The notes under the pieces: generated by a model | The model's database searches: none | Told to the model about the DNA's origin: nothing | What the model saw: only the letters and a program-made list of their open reading frames with translations | Source: Blastocatellia bacterium | GTDB lineage: Bacteria; Acidobacteriota; Blastocatellia; Chloracidobacteriales; Chloracidobacteriaceae | Assembly: GCA_019695185.1 (NCBI GenBank) | Contig: JAIBAN010000020.1 | Location: 1-64,000 of the forward strand | DNA length: 64,000 nucleotides | Direction of reading: 5' to 3' | Shown: positions 61,819 through 64,000 of the stretch, piece by piece | Layout of the letters: each line of letters starts with the position of its first letter | How positions within the stretch are numbered: the first letter of the stretch is position 1 | Made by a program: the position numbers and the translations under genes

Positions 61819-61847
61819 AAAAAGCCGCCCCGGTTTCCCAAGGCGGC
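61819..61847 (-). terminator. Rho-independent terminator after the 93-residue phage gene
   Basis: On the minus strand a GCCGCC/GGCGGC stem with a 12-nt loop is followed by TTTTT. It lies 36 bp downstream of the stop of the small gene, ahead of the tandem hairpin array in the direction of transcription. Confidence 0.85.
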
Positions 61848-61848
61848 A

Positions 61849-61876
61849 TTCTCACTGGCAACGTTGCCAGTGAGAA
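61849..61876. repeat. 28-bp perfect palindrome
   Basis: A perfect palindrome with arms TTCTCACTGGCAAC and GTTGCCAGTGAGAA and no loop, 7 bp after the stop of the 93-residue gene and directly before the terminator. It can be a cruciform or a binding site for a dimeric repressor. Confidence 0.9.
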
Positions 61877-61883
61877 CCGGAAA

Positions 61884-62165
61884 TTACCCTATGATATTGA
61901 GCTTTTGCTTCCCGCATTCCTCGGCGTGTTTGTTTGCTTCGTGAACAGCGAGTAAGAATTGTTCTTCGATGGTGCAAATTTCATCCAAAAGCCTCCGGGC
62001 TTTTTCCAAATCAAACCGTTTCCCGATATACGCAGTTCCCGGCCCAAACCCCTGGCCATCACTGGCAATTTGTTTCAATTGAGCAAAAATGGTATTCCGA
62101 TTGATTGCCAGTTGTTCGGCTTTTTCTTTGGCCTCGACATATCGGCCCAACGCTTCATAGTTCAT
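61884..62165 (-). CDS. Small helical phage protein, 93 residues
   Basis: A 93-residue, strongly helical, charged protein (RYVEAKEKAEQLAINRNTIF; DLEKARRLLDEICTIEEQFL) with no recognised family. It starts 11 bp after the DUF2163 stop, so it belongs to the same transcription unit. Position between the DUF2163 and NlpC/P60 genes is not occupied in the classical GTA order, so it is an insertion relative to that layout. An assembly or regulatory role is possible. Confidence 0.75.
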   Translation of the reverse strand: MNYEALGRYVEAKEKAEQLAINRNTIFAQLKQIASDGQGFGPGTAYIGKRFDLEKARRLLDEICTIEEQFLLAVHEANKHAEECGKQKLNIIG

Positions 62166-62176
62166 CCTGTTTCTCC

Positions 62177-63007
62177 TTATTCCGGAAAATGCACTACACG
62201 ACGGTCTCCGGGAAGGTCCGGCTCGCCTTGGAAGTTGATTGCGTTTGAGAATTTATCCCGGCAGGTTCCCCGTGTCCGGTCACAGCCGGCAATGATGGTC
62301 AGCGTGTCCCCCACTCGCAGCAGTCCTGACATTGGAAGCATCAACTCGATGCGGTTCCCGAAGCTCCGCTTGACTTCCATCGAGTATCCCAAATTCTGGC
62401 CACTGGTCCAGGTCACCAACCCATAATCAAAATAGGTGTCAGCCTTGGTCACTCCAATGGTGAAAATCCGGCGATTTTCCACCGACGCAACCGATGTGTT
62501 GTAGGTGTGGGTCGCAAGGTTTGCCTTGCACTGTGAATCCCCCAGCACTCGCACCCGGCAATGCGGCGAGGTGGTTTGGCCGGTATCCTGTGCCAGCAAC
62601 TGCGAAAGGCTGCGCAGTTCGGCCCGGAACATTCCGTTTCGGCAGGTGATTTCACCAAAATATCCAACCAGGCGTTGGGCATATCCAATTGATGGATTCA
62701 GATAATTGAGCACCCTGAACTCGACTCGCGCAAAATTCCATTTGCCCGCCAGAAAATCCGCTTCACTGAAAATGTTACTGGCAAGAATGGCGTTCACCTC
62801 GGTGTTGTCCGGTGCGAGCCCTGATTTCGCCTCGTACTGCGCTGGCTGAATGGGCAATGCCGTGTAAAGTTCGCCGTCAATGGTCAGGTTTCGCGTGTGA
62901 GATACAACCCGGATGGTGGTGCCATCCTGCGCCATGACTTTCCATGCCTGGCACAAGGTGGTAAGCGATTGGGCCAAATGGGTCTGCATGTCGAGCGAGA
63001 CAGGCAT
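62177..63007 (-). CDS. Phage DUF2163 family tail protein (GTA gp13-like)
   Basis: A 276-residue protein with DUF2163 landmarks: MPVSLDMQTHLAQSLTTLCQ at the start, VEFRVLNYLNPSIGYAQRLV and GYFGEITCRNGMFRAELRSL in the middle, and a C-terminal DRTRGTCRDKFSNAINFQGE with the conserved Cys residues and Pro-Gly turn. It is one of the distal tail proteins of the Rhodobacter GTA/HK97-like tail modules. The start overlaps the stop of the DUF2460 gene (TAATG), indicating coupling. Exact role in the tail tip is not established. Confidence 0.92.
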   Translation of the reverse strand: MPVSLDMQTHLAQSLTTLCQAWKVMAQDGTTIRVVSHTRNLTIDGELYTALPIQPAQYEAKSGLAPDNTEVNAILASNIFSEADFLAGKWNFARVEFRVLNYLNPSIGYAQRLVGYFGEITCRNGMFRAELRSLSQLLAQDTGQTTSPHCRVRVLGDSQCKANLATHTYNTSVASVENRRIFTIGVTKADTYFDYGLVTWTSGQNLGYSMEVKRSFGNRIELMLPMSGLLRVGDTLTIIAGCDRTRGTCRDKFSNAINFQGEPDLPGDRRVVHFPE

Positions 63008-63750
63008 TACAGCACCTCCACCAAATCAATCGAGCCGGTTGCGCCGGTCTCGTTGATGTCGAAATGGGCGTCAAAGCGGTCCGAATCAAAGCGGACCGGC
63101 ACGGAAAGAAGTGTTTCACCCGGCGGCAAAAACTGAAACGTCTGGGCTTTGCCCTTTCTCGCAACAAAGAAATTCACAAGGTCGAGCAACTGTGAATACG
63201 ACAACGCATTGTAATCAATGGTCCAGCGCCGCACTTCAGGCCGGGTTTCCACTCGCTTTTCCACACCAGGAGCATAGGAAATGACCGAGGTGCCAAAAGT
63301 TGGCCCCCCGGTCACCGCCGCTGAAAAGTTGTCCGGCAGAGAGGTGCCAGCCGATGGAGGAAATGAGGTTGCAGTTTCTGGCGAGAGTGCCGGAAGCACC
63401 TCCAAAACCTCCAACTCGACTGAGCTTGTGCTTCCGAAATCAATGGTTGCCTCGAACCGGTCCTGGTTGAATCGGGCACGAACTTCCGTCAGTTGAAAGG
63501 GTCGTTTGAACAAAAAACTTTGATACCGTCCACGCCGGTCACTGAAGAATGTTTGGAGGGCCTGCAACTCGGATTTTTTGAGCTGGTTGTAGCGCACTTG
63601 CCAAATCCAGAGCGGGTCCCACCGGTTGACGTTGCGCTGTTCTTTTCCCGTGGCTGTTGAAATAATGGTGGTGGCAAATTCCGGCCCACCGGTCAACAGT
63701 GGCTGGTATTGCGAGTTGAGTGATTCGTTGCTGTCGAGTGGGGTGCTCAT
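63007..63750 (-). CDS. Phage DUF2460-like tail protein with two tandem copies of the domain (GTA gp12-like)
   Basis: A 247-residue protein built from two homologous halves. Copy 1 (about residues 18-118) has LLTGGPEFATTIISTATGKE, RYNQLKKSELQALQTFFSDR, FNQDRFEATIDFGSTS and VLEVL; copy 2 (about 144-247) repeats AAVTGGPTFGTSVISYAPGV, YNALSYSQLLDLVNFFVARK, FDSDRFDAHFDINETG and DLVEVL. The usual DUF2460 protein carries one such unit in a similar total length. It lies in GTA-like order before DUF2163 and overlaps the preceding gene by 3 bp (TGATG-type). Confidence 0.9.
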   Translation of the reverse strand: MSTPLDSNESLNSQYQPLLTGGPEFATTIISTATGKEQRNVNRWDPLWIWQVRYNQLKKSELQALQTFFSDRRGRYQSFLFKRPFQLTEVRARFNQDRFEATIDFGSTSSVELEVLEVLPALSPETATSFPPSAGTSLPDNFSAAVTGGPTFGTSVISYAPGVEKRVETRPEVRRWTIDYNALSYSQLLDLVNFFVARKGKAQTFQFLPPGETLLSVPVRFDSDRFDAHFDINETGATGSIDLVEVL

Positions 63751-64000
63751 TTCGAAGTTGCTTCTTTCTCAATTTCTGTCATTGCCATCCATTCTTCATA
63801 AGATATTCCAAGGTCAACCCAAGGTGGAATTTCCCTGTTTAATTCTTGGGAATATCTGAGCTTTCCGCAATTAGGACAACGCCATAATGAGCGGGCTTCT
63901 ACAATCAAAATTGAGTGCCCGTAAAAGTTCTCCACCCATTCAAATCCCTGCGAATGAGAGCAAACTAAGTTTTGATTGATTGCACGAAATAACCAATTCA
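63747..64000 (-). CDS. Zinc-binding phage small protein (5' end beyond the window)
   Basis: The frame is open from the window end to 63747 and starts upstream of it, so the gene is incomplete at its 5' end. Visible residues include QNLVCSHSQGFEWVENFYGH and RSLWRCPNCGKLRYSQELNR: a Cys-x-His pair and a CPNC pair form a likely zinc-binding site. The stop overlaps the DUF2460 start (ATGA), so they are coupled. No family recognised. Confidence 0.65.
   Translation of the reverse strand, partial: NWLFRAINQNLVCSHSQGFEWVENFYGHSILIVEARSLWRCPNCGKLRYSQELNREIPPWVDLGISYEEWMAMTEIEKEATSK

Overview
The window looks like a chromosome segment of an Acidobacteriota-type bacterium, probably near Blastocatellia; this is inferred from gene content only. 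Pointers are an Oar-like TonB-dependent receptor with an N-terminal carboxypeptidase-regulatory domain, several very large secreted repeat proteins (Ig-like, NHL, two-partner-secretion-like), secreted proteases with TIG and dockerin-like tails, and intergenic DNA full of 7-bp tandem repeats and short palindromes. Its right end is the edge of an integrated phage-like element.

Layout: 1-13.6 kb holds housekeeping and envelope genes: an RdgB/HAM1 NTP pyrophosphatase, a secreted protein, the TonB receptor, a TesA esterase with a YbbP-type permease and the matching YbbA-type ATPase, an EreA/ChaN-like secreted protein, an ankyrin-TPR protein and a chloramphenicol-acetyltransferase homologue. 13.8-24.4 kb is the most unusual locus: an orphan Nif11-like leader-type peptide, a sulfotransferase-like protein, a GNAT acetyltransferase, a Tat-exported LivJ-like binding protein, a small DUF6916-like protein, three tandem tail-collar (MdpB-like) proteins and a large Ig/NHL secreted protein, closed by a convergent pair made of a second sulfotransferase-like protein and an Asp/Asn beta-hydroxylase. 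I propose it as a candidate modification/surface-display system; no function is demonstrated.

24.8-33.2 kb carries sbcD and sbcC separated by a palindromic repeat array, an HXXEE membrane protein and a TPR-thioredoxin protein. 33.5-39.2 kb is one 1,897-residue TPS-like secreted protein with ten ~60-residue repeats. 39.4-47.6 kb holds small metabolic and unknown genes and a hybrid histidine kinase with a single-domain response regulator. 47.7-54.0 kb has a reprolysin-type metalloprotease and a subtilase. Both proteases and the 1,897-residue protein end in the same ~172-residue TIG plus dockerin-like module finishing in SFGQxxF, which I read as an undescribed C-terminal targeting or anchoring domain.

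At 54432-54474 lies a 43-nt 3' fragment of a tRNA-Lys(CUU) gene (tRNA positions 31-73), the expected scar of integration into a tRNA gene. Everything to its right is phage-like: GH19 endolysin, a tail-tip protein with 12 fibronectin-III repeats, NlpC/P60 peptidase, a small protein, DUF2163 and DUF2460 proteins, in the same gene order as the distal tail genes of Rhodobacter gene transfer agents. The element continues past the window end.

A window-wide theme is 7-bp periodicity in intergenic DNA: at least eight loci with different heptamers, two of them head-to-head pairs of one heptamer placed directly against stop codons.
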